Shown: piece after piece, positions 25,287-34,533 of the stretch | Position numbering within the stretch: position 1 is the stretch's first letter | Layout: every line of letters begins with the position of its first letter | From: an uncultured Anaeromusa sp. | Lineage (GTDB): Bacteria > Bacillota > Negativicutes > Anaeromusales > Anaeromusaceae | Direction of reading: 5' to 3' | Length of the DNA: 64,000 bases | Assembly: GCF_963676855.1 (NCBI RefSeq) | Contig: NZ_OY781460.1 | Location: forward strand, 1,527,520-1,591,519 | The notes under the pieces: model-generated | The model's database searches: none | The model's input: the letters and a program-made list of their open reading frames with translations, nothing else | What the model was told of the DNA's origin: nothing | Program-made: the position numbers and the translations under genes

Positions 25287-26456
25287 ATGTTAAAGGTATG
25301 TATCGTAACAGGAACTAGAGCTGAATATGGAATTCTTACCCCATTGTTAGAGGGGATACAAAAAGATGAAAGCTTGGAATTGCAGTTGATTGTTACCGGA
25401 ATGCATTTATCTCCCGAGTTTGGTTTGACTTATAGGGAGATTGAGAAAGATGGCTTTCATATTGACGAAAAAATTGACATGCTTATTTCTAGCGATACTA
25501 CAAGTGGAATTGCAAAGTCGGTTGGCATAGCAATTTTGGGTATGACTGAAGCATTAAATAGATTGCAACCGGATATTCTATTGTTGTTAGGCGATCGGTA
25601 TGAAATTTTTGCAGCGGCTCAGACTGCTATGCTATTAGGTATAGTAATTGGACATATTCATGGCGGGGAACGTACAGAAGGAGCTGTTGATGAGAGTATT
25701 CGTCATGCAATTACGAAGATGGCGCATTTGCATTTTACAGCTACGGAAGAGTATCGCCAACGAGTCATTCAAATGGGAGAACAACCAGATAGAGTGTTTA
25801 ATGTAGGTGCGCTAGGCATTGAGAAAATCCGACAAATGCAATTGCTTTCTAAAAGTCTTTTAGAGAAAGCAATTAATTTTTCATTTCTGAAGAGAAATTT
25901 CTTAATAACTCTTCATCCAGAGACGTTGTTAAACGAAAAAGAAAACTTAGGTATATTAGAGGCATTACTAAAAGCGATGGATGCATTTCCTGATATCGGA
26001 CTTATTATTACTGGAGCTAATGCGGATGCATGCGGGCAAAAGTTTAATCAACGCTTAAAGGAATATGTGGATAGACAAGGGGAAAGGGCTGTGTTTCAGA
26101 TGTCATTAGGACAACTGCGATACTTTAGCTGTTTACAATGCTGCGATTTAGTAATTGGCAATTCGTCTAGTGGTATTATAGAAGCGCCTTTTTTTAAGAT
26201 ACCAACTATCAATATTGGAAACCGTCAAGAAGGAAGAATGAAGGCAAAGTCAATTATTGATTGTAAAGGAATAACAGAAGATATTATAGATGCGGTAAAT
26301 AATGGATTCTTTCTGGCGCGACAGTCTTGGATGAAAGAAGTAAAATCTGTATATGGAACAGGGAATACAACGGAGAGTATTATAAAAGTCGTCAAAAAAA
26401 GGTCTTGCTCGCATTTGATAAAGAAGAAATTTTATGATGTTTTAAGTGATTTCTAA
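25287..26456 (+). CDS. legG: Hydrolysing NDP-sugar 2-epimerase (NeuC/LegG type)
   Basis: 389 residues. VCIVTGTRAEYGILTPLLEG, LLGDRYEIFAAAQTAMLLGI, HIHGGERTEGAVDESIRHAI and VIGNSSSGIIEAPFFKIPTI are the NeuC motifs of this UDP-GlcNAc 2-epimerase-fold enzyme. It removes the nucleotide while epimerising C2, giving 2,4-diacetamido-2,4,6-trideoxymannose for LegI. The ATG at 25287 follows AGGTGAG; an upstream in-frame ATG lies inside legC. Confidence 0.92.
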   Translation: MLKVCIVTGTRAEYGILTPLLEGIQKDESLELQLIVTGMHLSPEFGLTYREIEKDGFHIDEKIDMLISSDTTSGIAKSVGIAILGMTEALNRLQPDILLLLGDRYEIFAAAQTAMLLGIVIGHIHGGERTEGAVDESIRHAITKMAHLHFTATEEYRQRVIQMGEQPDRVFNVGALGIEKIRQMQLLSKSLLEKAINFSFLKRNFLITLHPETLLNEKENLGILEALLKAMDAFPDIGLIITGANADACGQKFNQRLKEYVDRQGERAVFQMSLGQLRYFSCLQCCDLVIGNSSSGIIEAPFFKIPTINIGNRQEGRMKAKSIIDCKGITEDIIDAVNNGFFLARQSWMKEVKSVYGTGNTTESIIKVVKKRSCSHLIKKKFYDVLSDF

Positions 26457-26491
26457 AAGTCATAGTTTGTCCGTGAAAAGGAGAGCTGAAA

Positions 26492-27574
26492 ATGAAAACA
26501 GTTTATGTTATTGCAGAAGCTGGAGTAAATCACAATGGATCAATTGATATGGCGTTGCAGTTAGTTGATGAGGCAGCAAATGCAGGGGCTGATGCAGTAA
26601 AATTTCAGAGCTTCAAGGCGGAACTTTTGGCAACCACAGATATTGATAAAGCTAAATATCAGCAAAGAGCAACTGGAACTAATGAATCACAAATTGAAAT
26701 GTTAAAAAGACTTGAGCTAGATGAAACGATGCATGAAATGATTGTGAAACGATGTGACGAAAAGAAAATTGATTTTCTTTCAACTCCATTTGACTCATAC
26801 AGTTTTCAATATCTTATTAATAACTATAGTATGGAACGAATTAAAGTATCGTCTGGTGATTTAACGAACGGACCGCTTTTATTGGAAATAGCAAGAGCAG
26901 GAAAACTAGCAATATTATCAACAGGAATGGCAACTCTAGGGGAAATAGAGGATGCGTTAATGATAATGGCCTATGGGTATTTAAATCCTGAAGGTACGCC
27001 TGATAAGGAAGAGCTTTTGTCTTCTTTTATAAGCGAAAAAGGCTTGGAATTATTAAGAAAGAATGTATGCCTGCTACATTGCACAACGGACTATCCAACT
27101 CCTTGGTCAGAAGTTAATTTGTTGGCTATGGAAACCTTACGGCAGGTTTTTTCTTTGTCTGTAGGGTATTCGGATCATACGGAGGGATTGGTGGCTTCTA
27201 TAGGAGCAGTTGCGCTAGGAGCAGAGATAATTGAAAAACATTTTACTTTAGATCGTGATTTGCCGGGGCCAGATCATAAAGCATCGTTAGAACCCAAACA
27301 GCTTAAAGAGTTAATAACATCTATAAGGCAAATTGAAAAAGCGTTGGGAGGCAAGCAAAAAAAACCAAGTGTTAGTGAGCTTGAAAATAGAAATGTAGTT
27401 AGAAAGAGCTTGGTTGCTAGTGGCAGAATTAATAAAGGGGAAATTTTAGGGGAACACAATATCTCGATTAAACGGGCGGGTCAAGGGATTTCCCCAATGC
27501 AGTATTGGAAGATTACAAATGGAAGCTATAATGCAAAACGCAGTTATGTTAAAGATGAGCCTATAGAGTGGTGA
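26492..27574 (+). CDS. legI: Legionaminic/sialic acid synthase (NeuB family, with C-terminal SAF domain)
   Basis: 360 residues. YVIAEAGVNHNGSIDMALQL and AVKFQSFKAELL start the TIM-barrel; KVSSGDLTNGPLLLEIARAG, STGMATLGEIEDAL, LLHCTTDYPTP and GYSDHTEG are active-site loops; EKHFTLDRDLPGPDHKASLE ends the barrel. Residues ~300-355 form the antifreeze-like SAF domain (VVRKSLVASGRINKGEIL). The enzyme condenses the 6-deoxy sugar with phosphoenolpyruvate to give the nonulosonic acid. Neighbour genes specify legionaminic rather than neuraminic acid. Confidence 0.93.
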   Translation: MKTVYVIAEAGVNHNGSIDMALQLVDEAANAGADAVKFQSFKAELLATTDIDKAKYQQRATGTNESQIEMLKRLELDETMHEMIVKRCDEKKIDFLSTPFDSYSFQYLINNYSMERIKVSSGDLTNGPLLLEIARAGKLAILSTGMATLGEIEDALMIMAYGYLNPEGTPDKEELLSSFISEKGLELLRKNVCLLHCTTDYPTPWSEVNLLAMETLRQVFSLSVGYSDHTEGLVASIGAVALGAEIIEKHFTLDRDLPGPDHKASLEPKQLKELITSIRQIEKALGGKQKKPSVSELENRNVVRKSLVASGRINKGEILGEHNISIKRAGQGISPMQYWKITNGSYNAKRSYVKDEPIEW

Positions 27575-27577
27575 AAA

Positions 27578-28219
27578 ATGAAAGAGAAAAATTTTGAAAC
27601 TCCAGTAGTCTTAGTAGGTGCTGGAGGTCATGGAAAAGTATTATTGAATATACTTCAATTAAGAAAACATAATATTATTGGTATTGTTGAACGAGATATT
27701 GAGAAGCATGGGGGGCGGTTGAAGGACGTCCCGATTGTTGGTGATGATAAGTATGTATTTAAGTGGAATTATGAAGACATTGTGTTAGTTAACGGAATTG
27801 GTTCAGTTAAAGATATGACTGCTCGAACCGAATTATATCAATATTTTGCGGATAGGAGATATGGGTTTCTGACACTAATTCATCCCAGGGCTATTGTGGC
27901 CGACGATGTATTGATTGGAGCGGGTGTACAGGTTATGGCTGGTGCAATTGTCCAGCCAGGCTGTCAGATTGGTTGCAATTCAATTATTAATTCTGGCGCA
28001 ATTTTAGAGCATGACTGTAGAATTGAAAGTCATGTTCATGTTGCACCTGGGGCGGCCTTATCTGGAAATGTTAGCGTTGGACAGGGAAGTCATGTTGGAG
28101 TTGGTGCGGTAGTTATACAGGGGGTTCACATTGGGGAGCGATGTGTAATTGCTGCAGGTGCTGTCGTAATAAGGGATGTTGCGCCTGGAAAGTGCGTTAT
28201 GGGGGTTCCTGCTAAATGA
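27578..28219 (+). CDS. NeuD/PglD-family sugar N- or O-acetyltransferase
   Basis: 213 residues: an N-terminal Rossmann-like sugar-nucleotide domain (PVVLVGAGGHGKVLLNI) and a C-terminal left-handed beta-helix of hexapeptide repeats (GAILEHDCRIESHVHVAPGA, GVGAVVIQGVHIGERCVI). The His of EHDC is the likely catalytic base. In a legionaminic cassette it most plausibly acetylates the C4 amine before LegG acts, substituting for the GNAT enzyme LegH, or O-acetylates the acid as NeuD does. Coupled by ATGA to the next gene. Confidence 0.85.
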   Translation: MKEKNFETPVVLVGAGGHGKVLLNILQLRKHNIIGIVERDIEKHGGRLKDVPIVGDDKYVFKWNYEDIVLVNGIGSVKDMTARTELYQYFADRRYGFLTLIHPRAIVADDVLIGAGVQVMAGAIVQPGCQIGCNSIINSGAILEHDCRIESHVHVAPGAALSGNVSVGQGSHVGVGAVVIQGVHIGERCVIAAGAVVIRDVAPGKCVMGVPAK

Positions 28220-29289
28220 AGAGATTGGTGGAACAACGGATGAAAAATTGGGGAAAAGTAATAGTTGATCGGGATGCTACTATTTTAGAGGTTTTGCAAA
28301 TTATTGACAATGAGTCTTTGCAAATTGCACTGGTGGTGGATAAAGATCGAAAGTTATGCGGGACTGTTACCGATGGTGATGTCCGGCGGGCTTTGCTACG
28401 CGGGATTTCTCTTCAAGATAAAGTGACTAAAATAATGAATAATAATCCGGTTAGTATGCCAGTGGCTACGGAACGCAGTGAAATTCTGGATGTAATGAAA
28501 GAACTTGAAATACAAAATATTCCGTTAGTAGATCAACAAAATAGAGTAATTGGCTTAGAATCGTTTCATCAATTACTGAAGCCAGTGATAAATGATAATT
28601 GGGTTGTTTTAATGGCAGGAGGACTTGGAAGCCGTTTGGGGGAGTTAACAAGAAATTGTCCTAAGCCATTATTGAAAGTAGGCAGTAAGCCAATATTGGA
28701 AACTATTTTAGATAATTTTATTAGTTATGGATATAGGAAATTTTATATTTCGGTCAACTATAAAGCAGAGTTGATTGAAGATTATTTTGGGGATGGCAGC
28801 AAATGGGGGGTTGAAATCCGATATTTGAAAGAGGAAAAACGCTTGGGAACTGCTGGTGCACTTAGCTTATTGCCCGAGAAGCCAAGGACAGCGTTATTTG
28901 TTATGAATGGGGATTTATTAACAAAAGTGAATTTTAATCAATTGATGCAATTTCATCTCGACTATCAGACTGAAGCAACGATGTGTATTCGCGAATATAC
29001 AATGCAGGTTCCGTATGGTGTGGTGCAAACAGAGACACAATACTTGAAAGGCATTATTGAGAAACCGAGCAAACAATTTTATGTTAGTGCAGGGATCTAT
29101 ATTATTGAACCAGAACTTTTAGATTTAATTCCTAAAAACACATTTTATGATATTCCTCAATTGTTTGAACATATGCTTCAGCAAGATAGAAAAATTACTG
29201 TTTTTCCAATACGAGAATACTGGATTGATATTGGTCGAGCAAGTGATTTTGAACAAGCTAACCAAGAACATGCGGAGGTTTTTCAATGA
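28216..29289 (+). CDS. ptmE: CBS-domain sugar-1-phosphate nucleotidyltransferase (PtmE-like)
   Basis: 357 residues. Residues ~1-115 are two CBS motifs (ALVVDKDRKLCGTVTDGDVR; IPLVDQQNRVIGLESFHQL), and residues ~125-355 an NTP-transferase domain with VLMAGGLGSRLGELTRNCPK and the metal site MNGDLLT. The same fusion occurs in Campylobacter PtmE, a glucosamine-1-phosphate guanylyltransferase that commits legionaminic synthesis to GDP-linked intermediates. The CBS pair may sense a nucleotide. Overlaps ptmF by ATGA. Confidence 0.85.
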   Translation: MKRLVEQRMKNWGKVIVDRDATILEVLQIIDNESLQIALVVDKDRKLCGTVTDGDVRRALLRGISLQDKVTKIMNNNPVSMPVATERSEILDVMKELEIQNIPLVDQQNRVIGLESFHQLLKPVINDNWVVLMAGGLGSRLGELTRNCPKPLLKVGSKPILETILDNFISYGYRKFYISVNYKAELIEDYFGDGSKWGVEIRYLKEEKRLGTAGALSLLPEKPRTALFVMNGDLLTKVNFNQLMQFHLDYQTEATMCIREYTMQVPYGVVQTETQYLKGIIEKPSKQFYVSAGIYIIEPELLDLIPKNTFYDIPQLFEHMLQQDRKITVFPIREYWIDIGRASDFEQANQEHAEVFQ

Positions 29290-30200
29290 ACGCTCTTGTA
29301 GTGGGCTATGGATCAATTGGTAGTCGACATGCCCGACTTTTAAGAGAATTAGGCGTGCGTGTTGGAGTTGTCTCTTCCCGCGCGGACGTTTGGGATCCAT
29401 GTTGGGATACGCTAGAAACTGCACTATTTGAGTGGAATCCCGAATACATTATTCTTGCCAATAGAACTTCAGAACACTGGGAAGCATTACAGGAATTGGC
29501 GAAATTAGAGTTTAAGGGGATAGTTTTGTGTGAAAAACCATTCTATCCCCATGTTAAGTTGGAATTTCAACATGATTTTAAATGTTTAAATATAGCTTAC
29601 AATCTTCGGTTTCATCCAGTACTTTCTCGGCTTCGAGAGCTAATAGAAAAACAACCCATTTTGTCTGTTCAGGCTTATGTAGGGCAATACTTGCCAAATT
29701 GGAGACCAAATACGGACTATAGGCAAGCTTACTCTTCTTATATAAACCAAGGGGGCGGCGTATTACGTGATTTAAGCCATGAACTTGATTTTCTTCAATG
29801 GATATTCGGTTCATGGAAAAAATTAGTTTCAGTAGGCGGCCATATAAGTTCTCTAGAAATTGAGACCGAGGATGCATATGCTGTCATGTGGGAAACTGAA
29901 CATTGTCCCATAATAGTATTGCAAATGAATTATTTAGATCGAATAACGCAAAGGGTAATCACAGTTAATACAGATAAGCATACCTATATTGCTGATTTTA
30001 TAAAAGGCAGTATTTATTGGGATGAGGGGGAAGAGTATTTTAGCATTGAAATAGATGATACGTATAAAGCAATGCACAATAACGCTATTAATGGAATAAA
30101 TAAATGTTTATGTAGCCAAAAAGAGGGAGAAGATGTAGTTGCGATGATAGAAGCAATAGAAATTTCAGCGAGAGAACGGCGGTGGGTTAAGAAAGTATGA
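29286..30200 (+). CDS. ptmF: Gfo/Idh/MocA-family protein (PtmF-like)
   Basis: 304 residues. NALVVGYGSIGSRHARLLRE is the Rossmann dinucleotide fold, LCEKPFYP carries the conserved EKP, and GGGVLRDLSHELDFLQWIFG the 'D-x-gxHxxD' C-terminal motif. Together with PtmA, the Campylobacter homologue was implicated in supplying the glucosamine precursor for the GDP route; details of its chemistry I state with caution. Gene order ptmE-ptmF-legF(ptmB)-ptmA equals that of the Campylobacter flagellin-glycosylation locus. Confidence 0.8.
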   Translation: MNALVVGYGSIGSRHARLLRELGVRVGVVSSRADVWDPCWDTLETALFEWNPEYIILANRTSEHWEALQELAKLEFKGIVLCEKPFYPHVKLEFQHDFKCLNIAYNLRFHPVLSRLRELIEKQPILSVQAYVGQYLPNWRPNTDYRQAYSSYINQGGGVLRDLSHELDFLQWIFGSWKKLVSVGGHISSLEIETEDAYAVMWETEHCPIIVLQMNYLDRITQRVITVNTDKHTYIADFIKGSIYWDEGEEYFSIEIDDTYKAMHNNAINGINKCLCSQKEGEDVVAMIEAIEISARERRWVKKV

Positions 30201-30904
30201 AGCGAATTTGTACGATTTGTGCGCGAGGCGGATCTAAAGGAGTAAAAAACAAAAATTTGCGCTTATTGTGTAATAAGCCATTGATTGCACATAGTATAGA
30301 ACAGATTCAGGCTACAAAGATGTTTGATACTATTGCAGTCAGCAGCGACTCGGAAGAAATTTTAAAAATTGCCGAGCAGTGGGGCGTCAATGTGCTAATT
30401 CAAAGACCCGAACACTTGGCTACGGATACCGCAGGGAAATTGCCTGCAATTCGTCATTGTTTATTAGAAGCAGAAAAACAAACGGGAATCCAATATTCAA
30501 CAATAGTCGACGTGGATTGCACTTCGCCACTGCGTTTACCTGAAGATATTAGTGGGACGCTTGCAGTTCTTGAGCAACAAGGAACGACTAATGTGATAAC
30601 TGGAGCTCCTGCACGGAGATCGCCATATTTCAACTTGGTGGAAATAAATGCAGAGGGAATTGTTTATCTTTCTAAACGAACCGAACATCAGATTTTAAGG
30701 CGACAAGATGCGCCAATCTGTTATGACATGAATGCTTCAATTTACGCGTGGAAGCGTGAAACACTACTAGAACATGATGAACTATTTCAACAAGGAACAC
30801 GGATTTTTGTTATGCCAGAAGAGCGATCCGTAGACATAGATAGTGAACTGGATTTTCTGTTTGTATCTTTCTTGATGGAAAGGAGAACGAACAATGAACA
30901 GTGA
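30197..30904 (+). CDS. legF: CMP-legionaminic acid synthetase (NeuA-family cytidylyltransferase)
   Basis: 235 residues. ICTICARGGSKGVKNKNLRL is the CTP-binding loop; VAVSSDSEEIL-type AVSSDSEEIL, RPEHLATDTAGKLPAI and VDVDCTSPLR are substrate contacts. It activates the nonulosonic acid as CMP-legionaminic acid, the donor for a transferase. No C-terminal hydrolase domain. Coupled to ptmF by ATGA and overlapping ptmA by 11 bases. Confidence 0.9.
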   Translation: MKRICTICARGGSKGVKNKNLRLLCNKPLIAHSIEQIQATKMFDTIAVSSDSEEILKIAEQWGVNVLIQRPEHLATDTAGKLPAIRHCLLEAEKQTGIQYSTIVDVDCTSPLRLPEDISGTLAVLEQQGTTNVITGAPARRSPYFNLVEINAEGIVYLSKRTEHQILRRQDAPICYDMNASIYAWKRETLLEHDELFQQGTRIFVMPEERSVDIDSELDFLFVSFLMERRTNNEQ

Positions 30905-31715
30905 CGATACAATGTTTTCATTGTCTGGAAAATGTGCTGTAGTAACGGGCGCGGCAGGAATATTAGGAAGCCGTTTTTGTGAAGCCTTAGCTGCTCATGG
31001 TGCAAAAGTTGCTGCAATAGATTTGGAGCAAAGTAAAGTAATTGATTTGGCGGCAAAGCTTGAACAGCAATATGGAAATCCTTGCATTGGAATCCAGTGC
31101 AATATTACATTACCAGCAAGTGTGGAAGAGATGGTTAGTCAAGTAATTGAGAAATTTGGTAAGATCGATATTCTTCATAATAATGCAGCATCGAAATCGA
31201 ATGATTTAGAAGCTTTTTTTGCACCCTTTGAAGAATATTCTTTACAAGAATGGCGCAAAGTTATGGCAGTCAATATTGATGGAATGTTTTTGGTTGCACA
31301 AGCAGTAGGCAAGCAAATGGTAAAACAAAACACAGGTGGCAGTATTATTCAAACATCTTCTATCTATGGCATTATGGGCCCAGATAATCGTATATATGAA
31401 GGTGCATCCTATATGGGGGTATCAATTAATACCCCCGCTGTGTACTCGGCATCAAAAGCTGCGGTAGTCGGGCTGACAAAATATTTGGCTACTTATTGGG
31501 CAAAGCATAAGATACGGGTGAACACGTTAACGCCAGGCGGTGTTGAGAGTGGTCAAAATGATGAATTTAAGAAACGGTATGCCGATCGTATTCCTTTAGC
31601 GCGGATGGCTCAACGTGATGAGATGACTGGGGCATTGATTTATTTAGCATCGGATGCCTCTTCTTACGTGACTGGACAGAATTTGCTTATTGATGGCGGA
31701 CTAAGTGCTTGGTGA
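30894..31715 (+). CDS. ptmA: Classical short-chain dehydrogenase (PtmA-like)
   Basis: 273 residues. CAVVTGAAGILGSRFCEALA binds NAD(P); HNNAASKSN, the catalytic Ser in TSSIYGIMGPD, and YSASKAAVVGLTKYLA (Tyr-x3-Lys) complete the SDR active site; LLIDGGLSAW ends the fold. Homologues in Campylobacter (PtmA) act with PtmF early in the legionaminic pathway. Last gene of the overlapping leg/ptm cassette. Confidence 0.85.
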   Translation: MNSDDTMFSLSGKCAVVTGAAGILGSRFCEALAAHGAKVAAIDLEQSKVIDLAAKLEQQYGNPCIGIQCNITLPASVEEMVSQVIEKFGKIDILHNNAASKSNDLEAFFAPFEEYSLQEWRKVMAVNIDGMFLVAQAVGKQMVKQNTGGSIIQTSSIYGIMGPDNRIYEGASYMGVSINTPAVYSASKAAVVGLTKYLATYWAKHKIRVNTLTPGGVESGQNDEFKKRYADRIPLARMAQRDEMTGALIYLASDASSYVTGQNLLIDGGLSAW

Positions 31716-31748
31716 AATGAACTGAAGAAATTGAAGAGGTGGATTAGT

Positions 31749-33065
31749 ATGATGAAATATAAAAGTCCAGAACCAGTTGATTTGCAAGAGTTTGAGAGTA
31801 ATAACAGTACACTCCCAATTAAATATGGTTTGCCTTCGGAGGTTAAGTTTTGTAGAAAGTGTGTTATTTCCAATCAACGTCCTAACTCAGCAGTTGAATA
31901 TAAGCATACTAAAGAATCAAAAAAGACAACTATTCATTTTGATGAAGAAGGTGTTTGTGATGCGTGCCGTGTTGCGGAACAGAAGATGCACCAAATAGAT
32001 TGGAGTTTAAGAGAAAAGGAATTGATGGCATTATGTGATAAGCATCGTAAGACGGATGGATCTTATGATTGTATTGTTCCAGGTTCTGGTGGAAAAGATA
32101 GCTTTTATGCTGCACATGTATTGAAATATAAATATGGAATGCATCCGTTGACGGTGACTTGGGCTCCTCACATTTATACAACTTGGGGATGGCATAACTT
32201 TCAAGCTTGGTTAGGAGCTGGCTTTGATAATTATCTATGTACGCCCAATCCACGTACGCATCGATTGTTGACGAGACTTGCTGTAGAAAATATGTTTCAT
32301 CCGTTTCAAGCGTTTATTTTTGGGCAGAAGGCTTTAGCTCCCAAAATTGCAGCATTATATAATATTCCACTTATCTTTTATGGGGAAAATGAAGCAGAAT
32401 ATGGAAATCCTATTTCGGATAGTGATTCTGCTAAAAGAGACTGGAAATATTTCACTGGAGGAGATAAAGAAAAAATATACCTCGGGGGCGTTTCTCTGAA
32501 ATCCTTGGAAAGTGATTTTGGAATTGAGCCTGTTGAGCTAAAACCATATATCCCAGTTGATCCTGAAGAAATTGAGCAAAAGAAAATTGAAGTACATTAC
32601 CTTGGATATTATTTAAAATGGCATCCACAAGAATGTTATTATTATGCAGTTGAGCATGGTGGTTTTCAACCTTCACCAGAACGAACTCCGGGAACATATA
32701 GTAAGTATAATAGTATTGACGATCGAATTGACGATTTTCATTATTATACAACATATGTTAAATTCGGGATTGGTAGAGCAACGTATGATGCTGCCCAGGA
32801 AATTCGAAATGAAGACATTACTCGTGATGAAGGGGTGGCTCTAGTTCGGAAATTTGATGGGGAATTTCCAGAACGATTTGCAGAAGAAATATTTAAGTAT
32901 TTAAGTATACCGGAAAGAGAGTATCCTATTGCCTCAAAAATGTTTGAGCAACCACAAATTGACAAAGATTACTTTTTGACATTAGCGGATCAATTTCGTT
33001 CACCGCATCTTTGGAAAAAAGAATATGGACAGTGGAAATTGCGGCATGCAGTTTACTTAGAATGA
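31749..33065 (+). CDS. N-acetyl-sugar amidotransferase (WbuX/WbpG/PseA family)
   Basis: About 438 residues. Cys35/Cys38 (FCRKCV) and Cys70/Cys73 (GVCDACR) form a four-cysteine zinc or redox site, and PGSGGKDS (residues 111-118) is the PP-loop ATP pyrophosphatase motif; VTWAPHIYTTWGWHNFQAW follows. The family adenylates an N-acetyl group and replaces the oxygen by ammonia to make an acetamidino group, using a HisH/HisF-like pair as ammonia source. Both partners follow directly. The ATG at 31749 lies 6 bases after GAGGTGG. Confidence 0.9.
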   Translation: MMKYKSPEPVDLQEFESNNSTLPIKYGLPSEVKFCRKCVISNQRPNSAVEYKHTKESKKTTIHFDEEGVCDACRVAEQKMHQIDWSLREKELMALCDKHRKTDGSYDCIVPGSGGKDSFYAAHVLKYKYGMHPLTVTWAPHIYTTWGWHNFQAWLGAGFDNYLCTPNPRTHRLLTRLAVENMFHPFQAFIFGQKALAPKIAALYNIPLIFYGENEAEYGNPISDSDSAKRDWKYFTGGDKEKIYLGGVSLKSLESDFGIEPVELKPYIPVDPEEIEQKKIEVHYLGYYLKWHPQECYYYAVEHGGFQPSPERTPGTYSKYNSIDDRIDDFHYYTTYVKFGIGRATYDAAQEIRNEDITRDEGVALVRKFDGEFPERFAEEIFKYLSIPEREYPIASKMFEQPQIDKDYFLTLADQFRSPHLWKKEYGQWKLRHAVYLE

Positions 33066-33081
33066 AAGGTGTTCTGAGCGG

Positions 33082-33849
33082 ATGAAAAATATACGTCTGA
33101 TAGCTAGACTAGATGTGAAAAGCCCTAATCTAGTCAAAGGGGTGCAGTTAGAAGGGCTGAGAAAAATTGGGGATCCTAATGAATTTGCTCATCGATACTA
33201 TTTAGATGGGGCCGATGAAATCCTTTATATTGATATTGTTGCTAGCCTTTATGAGCGCAATAGTTTGGTTGAGCTGGTTCGAAGAACGACTAAAGACGTG
33301 TTTGTTCCTATAACGGTAGGGGGTGGAATTCGAACAGTTGAAGATGCACAGAATGTATTGCGTGCTGGTGCAGATAAAATTGCAGTTAATACAGCGGCGC
33401 TGAAACGGCCTGAATTAATCAAAGAGATTGCACAAAAATTTGGTTCTCAGTGCATGGTTTTGTCTATTCAAGCGAAACGTGTTGGAATGAAGAAATGGGA
33501 AGCTTATTATGATAATGGAAGAGAAAAAACAGGGATTGACGTGCTTGAATGGGCTAAACAAGGGGAGGATCTTGGTGCTGGCGAAATACTGCTTACCTCT
33601 GTTGATCGCGAAGGCACAGGAAAGGGGTTGGATTTAGAGCTAATTGAAGCTGTTAATACGGCTGTATCGATTCCTGTTATTGCAGGTGGAGGTATAGGAA
33701 GAACAGAGGATATTGTAGAGGCTGTGCGATACGGTTTAAGTGAAGCAGTGGCAATGGCGCATGTGCTTCACTATAATAAGTTATCAATTCCTGAGATTCG
33801 GTTAGCTCTTTCTGAAAATGGGATAAACGTGCGGAGATATGAAATATGA
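33082..33849 (+). CDS. HisF-like protein for sugar amidination (WbuZ type), Asp130 replaced by Gln
   Basis: 255-residue TIM barrel. It keeps Asp11 (IARLDVKSP), the phosphate-binding loops (ITVGGGIRTVEDA, VIAGGGIGRTEDI) and LTSVDREGTGKGLD, but the second catalytic Asp of HisF (Asp130, normally in AIDAKR) is Gln here (LSIQAKRV, residue 130). Loss of that acid argues against imidazole-glycerol-phosphate cyclase activity and for a role as ammonia conduit to the amidotransferase. No other his genes are nearby. Coupled to the HisH-like gene by ATGA. Confidence 0.88.
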   Translation: MKNIRLIARLDVKSPNLVKGVQLEGLRKIGDPNEFAHRYYLDGADEILYIDIVASLYERNSLVELVRRTTKDVFVPITVGGGIRTVEDAQNVLRAGADKIAVNTAALKRPELIKEIAQKFGSQCMVLSIQAKRVGMKKWEAYYDNGREKTGIDVLEWAKQGEDLGAGEILLTSVDREGTGKGLDLELIEAVNTAVSIPVIAGGGIGRTEDIVEAVRYGLSEAVAMAHVLHYNKLSIPEIRLALSENGINVRRYEI

Positions 33850-34487
33850 AAATGGTGACAATTGTTGATTATGGTTGTGGCAATCTACTTAGCGTACAAC
33901 GTGCAGTAGAGTACTGTGGTGCAAAAGTAATATTTGCCCAAAATAGAGAAGATATTTTGAGAGCGGACTATCTAATTTTGCCTGGAGTTGGGGCTTTTGG
34001 AGATGGAATGCGAGGACTACAAGAACGAGGACTTGTAGAGGCTATTCAATGCTTTTGTAAAGAAAATAAGCCTTTTTTGGGAATATGTCTTGGTATGCAA
34101 ATGATGCTAGAATATAGTGATGAATTTGGCGTTTTTCAAGGATTGGGTTTAATTAAGGGGGCCGTTAGAAAAATTCCTGAAACAGGGAGTGATGGAAAAC
34201 GACATCGCATTCCTTTTATTGGATGGAATGAATTGTGGCCGCATAACGATGAAATTTGGGAAAGTAGCATATTAAAAGATATAGAACCAGGAAGTGCTAT
34301 GTATTTTGTCCATTCATTTACGGCATTTCCGGTAGAGGAAAAGAATCGTCTAGCCGATGCATCATATGATGGGCGACAAATTTCAGCAGTAATTCGGAAA
34401 GGAAATATGTATGGATGCCAGTTTCATCCTGAAAAAAGCGGAAAGATCGGACTGGCTTTAATACGTAATTTTATCAGTATTAGGTAA
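33846..34487 (+). CDS. HisH-like glutamine amidotransferase for sugar amidination (WbuY type)
   Basis: 213-residue class I glutaminase with intact triad: Cys81 in FLGICLGMQMM, His194 and Glu196 in CQFHPEKSGKIG. ILPGVGAFGDGM is the oxyanion region. It releases ammonia from glutamine and passes it through the HisF-like partner to the PP-loop enzyme at 31749. It is a paralogue of histidine-pathway HisH; the gene neighbourhood assigns it to glycan modification. Confidence 0.9.
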   Translation: MKMVTIVDYGCGNLLSVQRAVEYCGAKVIFAQNREDILRADYLILPGVGAFGDGMRGLQERGLVEAIQCFCKENKPFLGICLGMQMMLEYSDEFGVFQGLGLIKGAVRKIPETGSDGKRHRIPFIGWNELWPHNDEIWESSILKDIEPGSAMYFVHSFTAFPVEEKNRLADASYDGRQISAVIRKGNMYGCQFHPEKSGKIGLALIRNFISIR

Positions 34488-34533
34488 TGAGGCCGGTTAA
34501 TAAGAAATTAGAATGTGAGTTGGAGGGACAATT

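Noticed and set aside
33082-34487. HisF/HisH pair considered as part of histidine biosynthesis
   Set aside because: No other his genes are near, the HisF-like catalytic Asp130 is Gln, and both follow a sugar amidotransferase gene.
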